A DNA stretch of 42,250 nucleotides, from contig NZ_MLCF01000006.1 of the NCBI RefSeq assembly GCF_001879105.1, forward strand, positions 1 through 42,250, in the 5' to 3' direction. Below, piece by piece: positions 17,408-24,522 of this stretch (position 1 is its first letter; each line of letters starts with the position of its first letter). This DNA comes from Mangrovactinospora gilvigrisea (GTDB taxonomy: Bacteria > Actinomycetota > Actinomycetes > Streptomycetales > Streptomycetaceae). Both the position numbers and the translations under genes were made by a program. The notes below the pieces were generated by a model. That model saw nothing but the letters and a program-made list of their open reading frames with translations. It had not been told where the DNA came from and did no database searches.

Positions 17408-17980
17408 GTGGCACAGCCCAGTCGCACCACCCTGATCGTCTTGAGCGTGGCGAGCGGCACACTCTCCTTGCTGGTGGGCGTCGGTATCGCGATGCGTGAC
17501 GGCCTGTCCGATCCGGCTCCCACTGCCGCATCCAGCGGACCGGCGCAGGCGCCGGCTGCGCGTCAGTGCGCGCCTCAAGCGGCGTTCACGGCGGAGGAGA
17601 ACCGCGTCCGGCTTTTCCTGCAGGCCGCTGCCGCCGCCCAGCGGGACCCGCAGGCGTTTCGTCTGAAACTGCCCAGCCGCGAGGGCGCCGTCCCACGCTT
17701 CACCTATTCTCCCGAGCCGGGCCAGAGCCGGATCAGCATCAGCGTTGATGCGCTGAGCGTGGACAAGCTCAAGGATCTGGGCACGTCGGTCAGTCTTGCG
17801 GGCACCGTGCGACCTGAGTGCTTCACTGCGGTTCCGACCGCGCAGTGGCTCAAGGGTCCGACCGGGGACGGTCAGGGGCCTGCGCAGTTCGGCTTCACGG
17901 TGACCACGACCTCGGGCCGGACCCTGCATGGCATGGCAGCGGTCAACGGCAGTGTCATCACTGAGCTGAGTTACCAGTAG
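17408..17980 (+). CDS. Membrane-anchored protein of unknown function
   Basis: 190 residues from a GTG at 17408 with GGAGGGG six bases upstream. Starts at 17390 and 17402 are open but badly spaced. A single N-terminal membrane helix (TTLIVLSVASGTLSLLVGVGIAM) is followed by a short linker and an exported domain with two Cys (RQCAPQ, PECFTA). The domain has alternating strands and ends in TSGRTLHGMAAVNGSVITELSYQ. This is the plan of an accessory conjugation or cell-envelope protein with one anchor. Upstream, TGTCTAGACTG near 17361 resembles the operator box loosely. Confidence 0.7.
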   Translation: MAQPSRTTLIVLSVASGTLSLLVGVGIAMRDGLSDPAPTAASSGPAQAPAARQCAPQAAFTAEENRVRLFLQAAAAAQRDPQAFRLKLPSREGAVPRFTYSPEPGQSRISISVDALSVDKLKDLGTSVSLAGTVRPECFTAVPTAQWLKGPTGDGQGPAQFGFTVTTTSGRTLHGMAAVNGSVITELSYQ

Positions 17981-18007
17981 GCGGCTTGCGCGTAGATCGG
18001 GCCGCCT
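17979..18007 (+). terminator. Hairpin at the end of the membrane-protein gene
   Basis: AGGCGGC (17979-17985) pairs with GCCGCCT (18001-18007) across a 15-base loop that starts at the stop codon. A plausible terminator without a T-run. Confidence 0.45.
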
Positions 18008-18184
18008 GCTTGGGGCGGAGAAGCCAGGGGCCCACGGAGGTGATGGCGGGTGCGCGGCAGCGCTCGCGCCACGCGGGCCCCCGGCGGCGGAGTCTCCGAA
18101 GCTGTGGGGGGAGATGCCTCGGGTCCGCGGGGTGGCTCGTGGGAGACGGGAGTGAGCCACCGCTTCGGACCCTAACCCATATTG

Positions 18185-18194
18185 CGTCTATACG
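18185..18194. promoter_or_regulatory. CGTCTATACG box, site 2
   Basis: Variant of the shared box. It is followed by an 8-bp inverted repeat CGGAACGT (18193-18200) and ACGTTCCG (18228-18235). It faces the small frame starting at 18201. Confidence 0.5.
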
Positions 18195-18200
18195 GAACGT

Positions 18201-18452
18201 GTGGCAGATGAGCTCTCAGATAGAGAGACGTTCCGGTTTGCAAGTGCGTTATTGCTGCTGGCAAATGACGATCTAGCGGCGTGGTGGTCGCTTCCGCAGG
18301 CAGGTGGCAAGCGAGGACACGGCTTCGCCTCCACTCCCGCGGCCCTGTCGCTCCCAACCCGGAACGACCTCCTGACCGGGAGCGATCCGCGCGCGACGTG
18401 GAGCGGATGGCGAATCGGTCCCGCCCATACCCACCATTTGTATAGACAGTAA
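18201..18452 (+). CDS. Possible small protein (uncertain)
   Basis: 83 residues from a GTG only seven bases after box 2, which would suit a leaderless transcript with TATACG as -10. The N-terminal half, ADELSDRETFRFASALLLLANDDLAAWW, looks like a natural amphipathic helix; the rest does not. An opposing 51-residue frame (18428 to 18273, minus) begins 11 bases from box 3 and competes for the same DNA. Only one, or neither, may be real. Confidence 0.3.
   Translation: MADELSDRETFRFASALLLLANDDLAAWWSLPQAGGKRGHGFASTPAALSLPTRNDLLTGSDPRATWSGWRIGPAHTHHLYRQ
18439..18448. promoter_or_regulatory. TGTATAGACA box, site 3
   Basis: Good match to the shared box. On the minus strand it would drive the short frame from 18428; on the plus strand no gene follows. 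Together with site 2 it brackets about 245 bases, the only place where two boxes flank one small interval. Confidence 0.5.
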
Positions 18453-18499
18453 GTGAAGCGGAATCAGCCGACCGGATCCGATGCGAGCCGTCGCTGCCG

Positions 18500-19432
18500 T
18501 CAGTGATGGCTGGTGATGCCGTGGCGTTGCTCGTACGCGCGTTGCCGCAGCACCTTGCACTGTCGGCAGGTCCGCGCGATCTTGCCACTCTTCTGCGTGT
18601 ACTCGTAGGTATTCTCCGGCGTCATGCGGTGGCCCCGCTTGCACACGGTCTGCCGGGCAGGTTGCGCCGTGCGACCGGCGGGTCGGGGCGTGCGGCGGCC
18701 GGTCGTGGCGCGGACGCTGTGTGCGTGCTCGCGCTGGCGCCGCGCATGGCAGGCGCGGCACGTCCGGGCGACGCGGCCATCGGGCCGGCGGTACTCGTAG
18801 GTGTTCTCCGGCGTGAACTCGTGCCCGAACTTGCAGTACTCCCGGCGCTTGGCGAACTCGGCCTGCTTGCCCTTGTAGGGGCGTTCACTGGCTCCGCGAT
18901 TGATGTGGCCGTGGCGGGCCAGGCGCGCGCGAATCGTGGCTGGTGCCTGGCCGGTGATCCGCGCCAGTTCCTGACGGGAGACCCCGCGCTTCCACAGCTC
19001 GGCCAGCAGGACGCTGTACTCCACGGACGCGGTGCGGGCCGGGTCGTGCTCGGCAGTCACGCCGCGGACCTTGGTGGCCAAAGGGGCGAGCTCGCGCAGC
19101 CGCTTGGCCTCCGACGCCGTGATCTTCGGGGACTCGCGCCGTGCGGTGCGCGCAGAGGTGGTGGGCTTGGCGGGGAGAGCGGGGACGGCGGGCAACGTGG
19201 CGGGGCGCGGTAGTGCCTCGGCCTGCCTGCTCAGCCGGTGGACCTCCTGGCGGGTGACGCCCAGGGGCTCGGCCATCGCGGATTTGGCCCAGCCGGCGTC
19301 GGCAAGCGCCTGAATGTAGTGCGCGAGCGCGGCGCGGGAGGCGGCGGACGCGGGGCCGCCGCGGCGGGCACCTTCGCGCAATCGCCGCAGCTCCCGACCG
19401 GTGCTCGTGGGCAAGGGATGCGTGATGCGCAT
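18500..19432 (-). CDS. HTH protein with two tandem HNH-type zinc motifs
   Basis: 310 residues; the ATG at 19432 is preceded by AAGG. The N-terminal part has two HTH-like stretches: AHYIQALADAGWAKSAMAEPLGVTRQEVHRLSR and LWKRGVSRQELARITGQAPATIRARLARHG. The C-terminal part holds a duplicated treble-clef-like motif: CKFGHEFTPENTYEYRRPDG with RTCRACH, then CKRGHRMTPENTYEYTQKSG with RTCRQC. This CxxGH...N...RxCxxC pattern is the zinc-binding half of many phage and plasmid HNH proteins. Here the two copies look structural, since no clear catalytic HNH histidines follow. A DNA-binding regulator or a nuclease-derived protein fits best. Confidence 0.75.
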   Translation of the reverse strand: MRITHPLPTSTGRELRRLREGARRGGPASAASRAALAHYIQALADAGWAKSAMAEPLGVTRQEVHRLSRQAEALPRPATLPAVPALPAKPTTSARTARRESPKITASEAKRLRELAPLATKVRGVTAEHDPARTASVEYSVLLAELWKRGVSRQELARITGQAPATIRARLARHGHINRGASERPYKGKQAEFAKRREYCKFGHEFTPENTYEYRRPDGRVARTCRACHARRQREHAHSVRATTGRRTPRPAGRTAQPARQTVCKRGHRMTPENTYEYTQKSGKIARTCRQCKVLRQRAYEQRHGITSHH

Positions 19433-19485
19433 GGCGGGACCTTCAAACTGTCGGCGATACGGTGTGACCAACAGATAACATCTAA

Positions 19486-19514
19486 AAGGTATTCCCGTTG
19501 GGTGCAATCGTCAA
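19486..19514 (-). promoter_or_regulatory. Candidate sigma-70-type promoter of the zinc/HTH gene
   Basis: On the minus strand TTGACG (19514-19509) and TACCTT (19491-19486) are separated by 17 bases, 54 bases before the ATG at 19432. This gene does not use the TGTATATACA box. Confidence 0.6.
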
Positions 19515-19563
19515 TGCTCCGAGCGGGTGGGCGCCGGCCTCGGCGTGCGGCGAACCGGGGGAG

Positions 19564-19884
19564 TCAGGAGCCCTCCACCTGGAAGATCTGGGCGAGGAAC
19601 TCCCGGCTGGGCACCTCGTAGGTCATCAGCTGCGACTCATTGACATAGCCGCGGGCCAGATGGGCGCTGCGGCTGACGTCGGTGTCGGGGACGACATCGA
19701 CAGGGAAGCGTCCGCCGAGCATGACGTCCGGGCGATCCAGGCGGTCCTCCGGCCCGGCTGCCGCTTGGGGATCCGCGGCGACCTCCTGGTCGGCCAGAGC
19801 CTGCCTGACGATCGAGGCCTGGTGGTAGGCGGCACGCAGCCACGGGTAGCGAACGGCCGCTTCGTATTGCAGTGGGGTGGTCAC
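19564..19884 (-). CDS. Hypothetical protein
   Basis: 106 residues from a GTG that overlaps the stop of the upstream gene (GTGA, 19881-19884). It starts VTTPLQYEAAVRYPWLRAAYHQASIVRQALADQ, then carries an acidic variable part, then SRSAHLARGYVNESQLMTYEVPSREFLAQIFQVEG. No known domain is recognised. The overlap shows co-translation with the gene at 19881-20315, so the two products may act together. Confidence 0.65.
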   Translation of the reverse strand: MTTPLQYEAAVRYPWLRAAYHQASIVRQALADQEVAADPQAAAGPEDRLDRPDVMLGGRFPVDVVPDTDVSRSAHLARGYVNESQLMTYEVPSREFLAQIFQVEGS

Positions 19885-20315
19885 AGGCAGTTCCAAACAC
19901 AGACGATGCGGTCGTTCGCGGCGGCGCTGCGAAACAGCTCCTGGGCCTGGTCCAAAAAGGCGCGCAGGGCAATGGGGGACTTGCCGCCCAACTCGTCATA
20001 CTCGGCCCAGTCGTCAGCCAGCACGGTCAGCTGGTTCTGATCGACGGCCGGGAGGAGTTGGACGGTGCGTGCGCTGACCATGGTGATGACCGGTGCGCGA
20101 TACAGGTCGGGCGCGTCAGTGGGGGAGGTGGCCGCGGACTCCAGCGCCTCGGCCGGGGCGGCCTGCGACAGCAGGGCGTCCAGGATGGCCAGGGCGGCCG
20201 GGTCCAGGCCCCGGGCGCGGATGGTGGGGAACCCGAACCCGGTCGGGTCGGGGAACCCGGCCTCGCGATAGCCCGGTAGTTGCCCCGGCTCCGCCGAGAA
20301 CACATCGGTAATCAT
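19881..20315 (-). CDS. Hypothetical protein
   Basis: 144 residues. It contains PGYREAGFPDPTGFGFPTIRARGLDPAALAILDALLSQ, a central VITMVSARTVQLLPAVDQNQL, and a helical end YDELGGKSPIALRAFLDQAQELFRSAAANDRIVCVWNC. The family is not recognised. The ATG is preceded by GGTGG as a possible ribosome site. A weak relative of the shared box (TGGATATAGA on the minus strand, 20324-20315) touches the start codon. It is the third gene of a minus-strand series that begins at 21872. Confidence 0.65.
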   Translation of the reverse strand: MITDVFSAEPGQLPGYREAGFPDPTGFGFPTIRARGLDPAALAILDALLSQAAPAEALESAATSPTDAPDLYRAPVITMVSARTVQLLPAVDQNQLTVLADDWAEYDELGGKSPIALRAFLDQAQELFRSAAANDRIVCVWNCL

Positions 20316-20324
20316 CTATATCCA
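20315..20324. promoter_or_regulatory. Weak TGTATATACA-like box
   Basis: On the minus strand TGGATATAGA, 8 of 10 matches to the palindrome, abutting the ATG at 20315. It may be a degenerate site or chance. Confidence 0.25.
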
Positions 20325-20375
20325 CCCAGTTGACTCACAAGCGGCCAATCGTAGCAGCGGGAACGTTTTTGACAG

Positions 20376-21050
20376 TTACTCGGCAAGACCGCGGGTACGA
20401 AGATCCTCCAGGTCGGCCAGCACCGCGTCAAAGTACTTCGAGCGTGTCGGGGCGACAATCACGATGCTGTCGAACCGGTGCTTGCGGGCCTTGGCGAGGT
20501 AGGACCGGGCCCGGTCGCTCAGCCCCTCGGTATCGGCGTGCTCGGCGCTGCTTCGGTGCAGCAGGAACTGCGTCGCCGGATCCCGCTTGACCAGATGCCC
20601 AGGTACGCCGGAGAACTCCGCATCCTTGAAGGTGCCTTGCGAGATGTCCAGCGCCCAGTCCACGTCCTTGTAGTAGTGCTCGGCGCCCGCCGCGAACGCC
20701 TCCTGGACCTCTGCGGACAAGCTGGAGTGCGCGGGCATCAGCATCAGGTCGGGCATCGCGCCGCTGAGCGTCACGTGCTGAAAGACGCAGGCGCGCGGCG
20801 TCAGACGCGCCCCGCAGGTCAGCCGGTCGACGGCGATATTGCGGAACTCGATCCCGTGCAGGACAAACGGTGCCGTGCGGCAGTCGCGCAGCGTGACGTC
20901 GTGGACGCGGAGACCGAACGCCGGGTCCTCGTACTGCGCCAGGGTGCCGCCCTTGAAGGTGCAGCCGGTGAGGTCGGCATCGCCCAGCGTCTGTGAGCCG
21001 CCCAGCTTGGTGTGGGCGATGGTCTCCTTGGACATGGTCGTTGCGGCCAT
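20376..21050 (-). CDS. Hypothetical protein with a pentapeptide-repeat-like N-terminus
   Basis: 224 residues; the ATG has GGAG six bases upstream. The N-terminal half reads as stacked short beta turns (TKLGGSQTLGDADLTGCTFKGG, LRDCRTAPFVLHGIEFRNIAVDRLTCG, CVFQHVTLSG), like irregular pentapeptide-repeat or beta-helix proteins that are frequent and uncharacterised in actinobacteria. The C-terminal half is helical (AEVQEAFAAGAEHYYKDVDWALDISQG, ending KYFDAVLADLEDLRTRG). It starts three bases after the stop of the gene at 21054-21872 and is surely co-transcribed with it. Confidence 0.7.
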   Translation of the reverse strand: MAATTMSKETIAHTKLGGSQTLGDADLTGCTFKGGTLAQYEDPAFGLRVHDVTLRDCRTAPFVLHGIEFRNIAVDRLTCGARLTPRACVFQHVTLSGAMPDLMLMPAHSSLSAEVQEAFAAGAEHYYKDVDWALDISQGTFKDAEFSGVPGHLVKRDPATQFLLHRSSAEHADTEGLSDRARSYLAKARKHRFDSIVIVAPTRSKYFDAVLADLEDLRTRGLAE

Positions 21051-21053
21051 GGC

Positions 21054-21872
21054 TCACTCCTGCCGTCGGAAGATGTCCTTGATCTCGCCCACCGTACGCG
21101 TTCGGTACGTCACGACCTGGTCGGGATCGTGATAGAGCCGGGTGCCGGTGATGTACTCGCGATTGCGGTGCTCGCGCACCGAGGTCTTGCTGCCGCCGGT
21201 GATGTCCACGGCGTAGGCAGGGACCCGGGGCCGATTGGGATCGTAGTCGGGATCACCCGGCTGCGCCTCGGGGGCCTGGATCAAGAAGTCGGGGACCCGG
21301 ATGCCGCGCTGAGCCGCTCCCAGGCGGGTGATCCGGGGGTCGTTGGCGATCTCCGGGTCGGCCGCGATGGCATCTTCGATCGAGGTTCCGACATAGGCGT
21401 AGCCGCGCCAGAACTTGTCCTTGACGGCATCGCGCTGACCCTCGCTCACCTCGGCCTGGAACTCCTCGACCGGGCGATTGGCGGCGCGCTCGGTAGCCGC
21501 CTGGAGCTTGTTGTAGGCCTCCAGGACCTCCGGATTGGTCACCAGGATGCTCGCGCCGGTGGCCTCCTCATAGGCGGTCAGCGCGACCGCTTCCGCTTCG
21601 GCCTGTCGGGCCTCGTCGGTGACCTGGCGCCGCTGCTTGGCCGTCGCGTTGGCGAGCGCCTGGTCCATGTTCTGGCTGGCCTCGACGCGGGCCTGCTGGG
21701 CGGCGAGCAGCGCCTGGTCATGGATGGTGCCGGACTCGCCCATCTGCTGGGCGAACTCGGCGGCCTGCTGGCTCAGTTCCTCCTCGCGCTGCTTGGAGGC
21801 CGCAGCGCGTGCCGCGTCGCGTTCTTGTGGAGTCAGGCCGCCCGTGCGGTCGAGATTCGCGCTGCGTGGCAT
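21054..21872 (-). CDS. Coiled-coil protein with a possible nuclease-like C-terminal domain
   Basis: 272 residues. Residues about 12-120 are charged, Gln/Ala-rich and predicted coiled coil (RDAARAAASKQREEELSQQAAEFAQQM, QARVEASQNMDQALANATAKQRRQVTDEARQ). The C-terminal part has RGIRVPDFLIQAPEAQ and YAVDITGGSKTSVREHRNREY, a spacing that recalls restriction-fold effector domains (PD...D-x-T/K...H). That link is a guess from motif shape. The start has AGG before the ATG. A perfect TGTATATACA box is 33 bases upstream. It heads the operon with 20376-21050. Confidence 0.65.
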   Translation of the reverse strand: MPRSANLDRTGGLTPQERDAARAAASKQREEELSQQAAEFAQQMGESGTIHDQALLAAQQARVEASQNMDQALANATAKQRRQVTDEARQAEAEAVALTAYEEATGASILVTNPEVLEAYNKLQAATERAANRPVEEFQAEVSEGQRDAVKDKFWRGYAYVGTSIEDAIAADPEIANDPRITRLGAAQRGIRVPDFLIQAPEAQPGDPDYDPNRPRVPAYAVDITGGSKTSVREHRNREYITGTRLYHDPDQVVTYRTRTVGEIKDIFRRQE

Positions 21873-21904
21873 CCTGGCCTTTCCCCTGCACCGCCCATCC
21901 GAAG

Positions 21905-21914
21905 TGTATATACA
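21905..21914. promoter_or_regulatory. TGTATATACA box, site 5
   Basis: Perfect palindrome, extended to GTGTATATACAC (21904-21915). It is shared by the divergent genes starting at 21872 (minus) and 22054 (plus), and gives a TACACT -10-like hexamer on both strands. Confidence 0.7.
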
Positions 21915-22053
21915 CTATCGGGCTGGAGGGAATCACGGCAACCGCACGCCGATATCTCCCCCGATCTTCCCCGTGCGGCTGCCTAGACTGGTGGCCAGCC
22001 CCAGCAGGACCCACCGCGGCCCACCAGCCGCCCACCAAGGAGGACACCCCCGC

Positions 22054-22725
22054 ATGGCAGCCATCGACACCGAAGAGATCCGCCGCCTGCACGAGGCGGA
22101 GAACCTCTCGGTCAACGCCATCTCCAAGCGCCTGGGCCTGTCCAAGGCCACCGTCCGGCGCGCCCTCAGCGACGAGGCCCCGGTCACCCTGCCGGAGCAG
22201 ATCAGCGCCCCGCAGCTGCTCGCCCTGCCGGACGAGGACTTCGCCCAGCTGCTGCGCGACAACCTCCTGCCGCGTGAGGAGGAGGGGCCCCAGCGCCGCG
22301 CCTGGCAGGAGTTCTGGCACGTGCTGAATGCCGACGACGACCTGTCGGACCGCGCCTACGACACCCTCGAGGACTTCCTGGACCAGACCGAACGGGCCCT
22401 CGCCCAGGAGGGCCTGGAGGAGCGGGAGCAAAAGCGCCTGCAGAAGTTCGAGCTGAACCTGAACATGGGGTGGGACCGTATGGAGCGGTCCGAACGCGAG
22501 CAGCGCGAGCTGTATCGGGGCAGCGACAAGGAAGCCGTGCGCGACCGCCTGACTCCCTATAACGCCCCCGCCAAGCGCACCATCGCCGCACTGGTCCGCG
22601 CGATTGCCGAGCACCGGGCCACCGTCGTGGACGGCGGCGAGCCGAAGCGGGAGACCGATGAGCGGCTGTGGTCGGTCCTGGAGGATCTGAACCTGTCGAT
22701 GCTCGTCCCGAAGAACCTGAAGTAG
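22054..22725 (+). CDS. HTH protein with long helical C-terminus
   Basis: 223 residues; AAGGAGG lies about ten bases before the ATG. Residues about 8-40 (IRRLHEAENLSVNAISKRLGLSKATVRRALSDE) form a resolvase/IS21-type helix-turn-helix. The remainder is very charged and helical (EFWHVLNADDDLSDRAYDTLEDFLDQTERALAQEGLEEREQKRLQKFELNLNMGWDRMERSEREQRELY), with no catalytic signature. It is divergent from the coiled-coil gene across box 5 and convergent with the cysH-like gene. A plasmid regulator or DNA-organising protein fits. It is a second candidate reader of the shared box. Confidence 0.75.
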   Translation: MAAIDTEEIRRLHEAENLSVNAISKRLGLSKATVRRALSDEAPVTLPEQISAPQLLALPDEDFAQLLRDNLLPREEEGPQRRAWQEFWHVLNADDDLSDRAYDTLEDFLDQTERALAQEGLEEREQKRLQKFELNLNMGWDRMERSEREQRELYRGSDKEAVRDRLTPYNAPAKRTIAALVRAIAEHRATVVDGGEPKRETDERLWSVLEDLNLSMLVPKNLK

Positions 22726-22758
22726 CCCAGTTCGCCGCACCCGGGGGAGCGGTGGCGC

Positions 22759-23643
22759 CTACGCCATCTCAGCAAGCCGCGGCAGCGCCTGGGTGAGGAT
22801 CGCATAGAGGCGCGGCCAGCCCCGCTTGAGCCACACCGCCCGGCCGAACTGCAGGTTGTTGACCTCCACCATCAGCGACACCCGCTGCAGACGTGGCGGC
22901 ACCCCGAGACTCTTGAGCTTGGCGTAGACCGGGTTCGGGACGATTCGGTGCTGCCCGAGGTAGCCCCAGATATCCGCGTCCGACCAGTCCCAGACCGGGC
23001 TGAAGGCGACGGTGCCGTCCTGACGGCGGATCACCCCGCCGTGCCGGGCCCGCTGCTCGGGGCTCTCGCGCTGTCCGGGCGCGGGCCGCGGGCAGCAGCC
23101 GTGGCAGGCGAGGGCGACCTCCTCCCGCAGCGCCTTGATGTGAGCGATGCGCCGGCCGTGCGACTCCTTGGACCGCACGCCCCAGATCTCACCCGGGCCG
23201 TGCTCCTCGTGGCCCTGGCGGGAGGGCTCGCGGATGAGCGCGGTGTGCAGATCGGGCAGCCCGGCAAGGTGGGCGGTCGTGCCGTGCTCCCACGAGCCGT
23301 CACCCATCAGGATCTCCAGGGCGCTGGGGGAGGCTTTGATCCAGGTGAGGTTGAGATCCCAGGCCCGGTGCAGATGACGGATGTAGGCGAGGGTCTCGGG
23401 AAACTCCAGCCCGCTGTCGAAGAAGCACACCGGGACCTTCGGATCGGCCTGCAGCGCCAGATGCAGCGCGGCGACGGAGTCCTTGCCGCCGCTGAGCGCC
23501 AGGTAGCCCCCGTGCTGGGCCAGGTGGTCGCGGATTCTGCCGGGGAGATGCGCGGTGGCCAGGCGGCGCCGGGCCAGCATGCCGCGCAGGGCGGTGACGT
23601 CCAGTCCGGGATTGCCGGACTGCTGGGGCACAGGGGCGCTCAT
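22759..23643 (-). CDS. cysH: CysH-like (PAPS-reductase family) PP-loop protein of a type IV-B CRISPR locus
   Basis: 294 residues; GGAGG is eight bases before the ATG at 23643. The PP-loop SGGKDS is at residues 51-56 (YLALSGGKDSVAALHLAL). It is followed by CFFDSGLEFPETLAYI, GEIWGVRSKESHGRR, a Cys cluster ACHGCCP, and FSPVWDWSDADIWGYLG. This is the adenine-nucleotide alpha-hydrolase fold of PAPS reductases and DndC-like proteins. The classical C-terminal ECG(I/L)H motif is absent, so ordinary sulfate reduction is unlikely. CysH-like genes are a known accessory of subtype IV-B loci; their role is not established. It is the last gene of the operon, 16 bases after csf3. Confidence 0.85.
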   Translation of the reverse strand: MSAPVPQQSGNPGLDVTALRGMLARRRLATAHLPGRIRDHLAQHGGYLALSGGKDSVAALHLALQADPKVPVCFFDSGLEFPETLAYIRHLHRAWDLNLTWIKASPSALEILMGDGSWEHGTTAHLAGLPDLHTALIREPSRQGHEEHGPGEIWGVRSKESHGRRIAHIKALREEVALACHGCCPRPAPGQRESPEQRARHGGVIRRQDGTVAFSPVWDWSDADIWGYLGQHRIVPNPVYAKLKSLGVPPRLQRVSLMVEVNNLQFGRAVWLKRGWPRLYAILTQALPRLAEMA

Positions 23644-23659
23644 CGGCAAGATCCTCCGG

Positions 23660-24448
23660 CTATCCGAGGGCGGCGTCGGCGGTGGTGGGCAGTGCGGCCG
23701 GCAGGTGCATCTCGTGCTGCCGGGCGGGGTGTTGGTAGGGCGGCCGCAGTCCGGCGCGCCCGCGTCCCCCGGTGACCAGCCAGCTGTGTGCCTCACGGAC
23801 ACAGGCGTCGGGGGTCGGTCGGCCCAGGGTTCCGTCGGCGTGCAGATGGGCGGCGTCCCAGGGGCTGACCGTCCAGGGCGTGATGACCTCCCAGCGCAGC
23901 ACCATGCCCTCTCCCTGCGCCCGTTTCTTGCCGATCGCCATCAACGGCTCGAGCAGGGCGCGGACGGCCGCAGGGTCGCCGACCGCTTGCCAGGTGACGG
24001 ACCGGCACATGGTGATGACCAGCGGCATGTGGTGGCTGCGCCAGCGGCCTTGGTGGGTGTAGAGCTGACGGGGCATCGTGGCAGCGACCTGTTCGGCGTG
24101 CCGCTGGTCCAGATGCCCGGTCCAGTAGCGGACCTCGGTGTCGTCGGCGGCGAGTTGCTCGGGCAGCGCGCAGGTGGCGGCCCAGTGCCAGGCGCCGTCG
24201 GAGCTGACGCAGCGGGCCAGCGGAAGCGGCATGTCGGCGGGCTCGGGGTTGTCTGCCAACGGGGCTGTGGGAATGCCGCGCTCGTGGAGCATCGCTTTGC
24301 GGGCCGCCCAGATCGCCGAGGCCAGCAGCCCGTCGAGGGCCGTGCCCCACTGGGCGTCCAACGCGATGCCACTCGCCAGATGGGCGCGCACCAGCATCGG
24401 CACCATGCCGGCGCCGATATCCAGGTGCGATGTTGTCGCGTCCGCCAT
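23660..24448 (-). CDS. csf3: Csf3 (Cas5-like) subunit, type IV-B CRISPR
   Basis: 262 residues; GGGAGG lies upstream of the ATG at 24448. Segments include MVPMLVRAHLASGIALDAQWGTALDGLLASAIWAA, typical of the first RAMP strand and helix, then CSSDGAWHWAATCALP-like text and a Gly-rich loop IGKKRAQGEGMVLRWEVI, the RAMP G-loop signature of Cas5/Csf3 proteins. Known Csf3 caps the guide 5' end in the type IV complex. Order and strand match csf1-cas11-csf2-csf3. A 15-bp parS-like palindrome lies in the 74-base gap before it. The call rests on the G-loop plus operon context. Confidence 0.82.
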   Translation of the reverse strand: MADATTSHLDIGAGMVPMLVRAHLASGIALDAQWGTALDGLLASAIWAARKAMLHERGIPTAPLADNPEPADMPLPLARCVSSDGAWHWAATCALPEQLAADDTEVRYWTGHLDQRHAEQVAATMPRQLYTHQGRWRSHHMPLVITMCRSVTWQAVGDPAAVRALLEPLMAIGKKRAQGEGMVLRWEVITPWTVSPWDAAHLHADGTLGRPTPDACVREAHSWLVTGGRGRAGLRPPYQHPARQHEMHLPAALPTTADAALG

Positions 24449-24494
24449 GCCCTGCCTCCCCGTCGACGCGTGCTGCGGTTGCTGATCCGTCGGT

Positions 24495-24509
24495 GTTTCG
24501 TCGCGAAAC
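24495..24509. repeat. parS-like palindrome GTTTCGTCGCGAAAC
   Basis: Perfect GTTTCG/CGAAAC arms around TCG, in the short gap between csf2 and csf3. Same sequence as 31920-31934 and the complement of 27405-27419. Confidence 0.7.
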
Positions 24510-24522
24510 GGCTGGGCCGTCC

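Noticed and set aside
17656..17669. GTTTCGTCTGAAAC as another parS site
   Set aside because: 14 bases with an imperfect centre, inside a gene, and not of the 15-bp type; probably chance.
22759..23643. Sulfate-assimilation PAPS reductase or DndC of a phosphorothioation locus
   Set aside because: No other sulfur-assimilation or dnd genes nearby, the ECGxH motif is absent, and the gene is the last of a csf operon, where CysH-like genes are expected.
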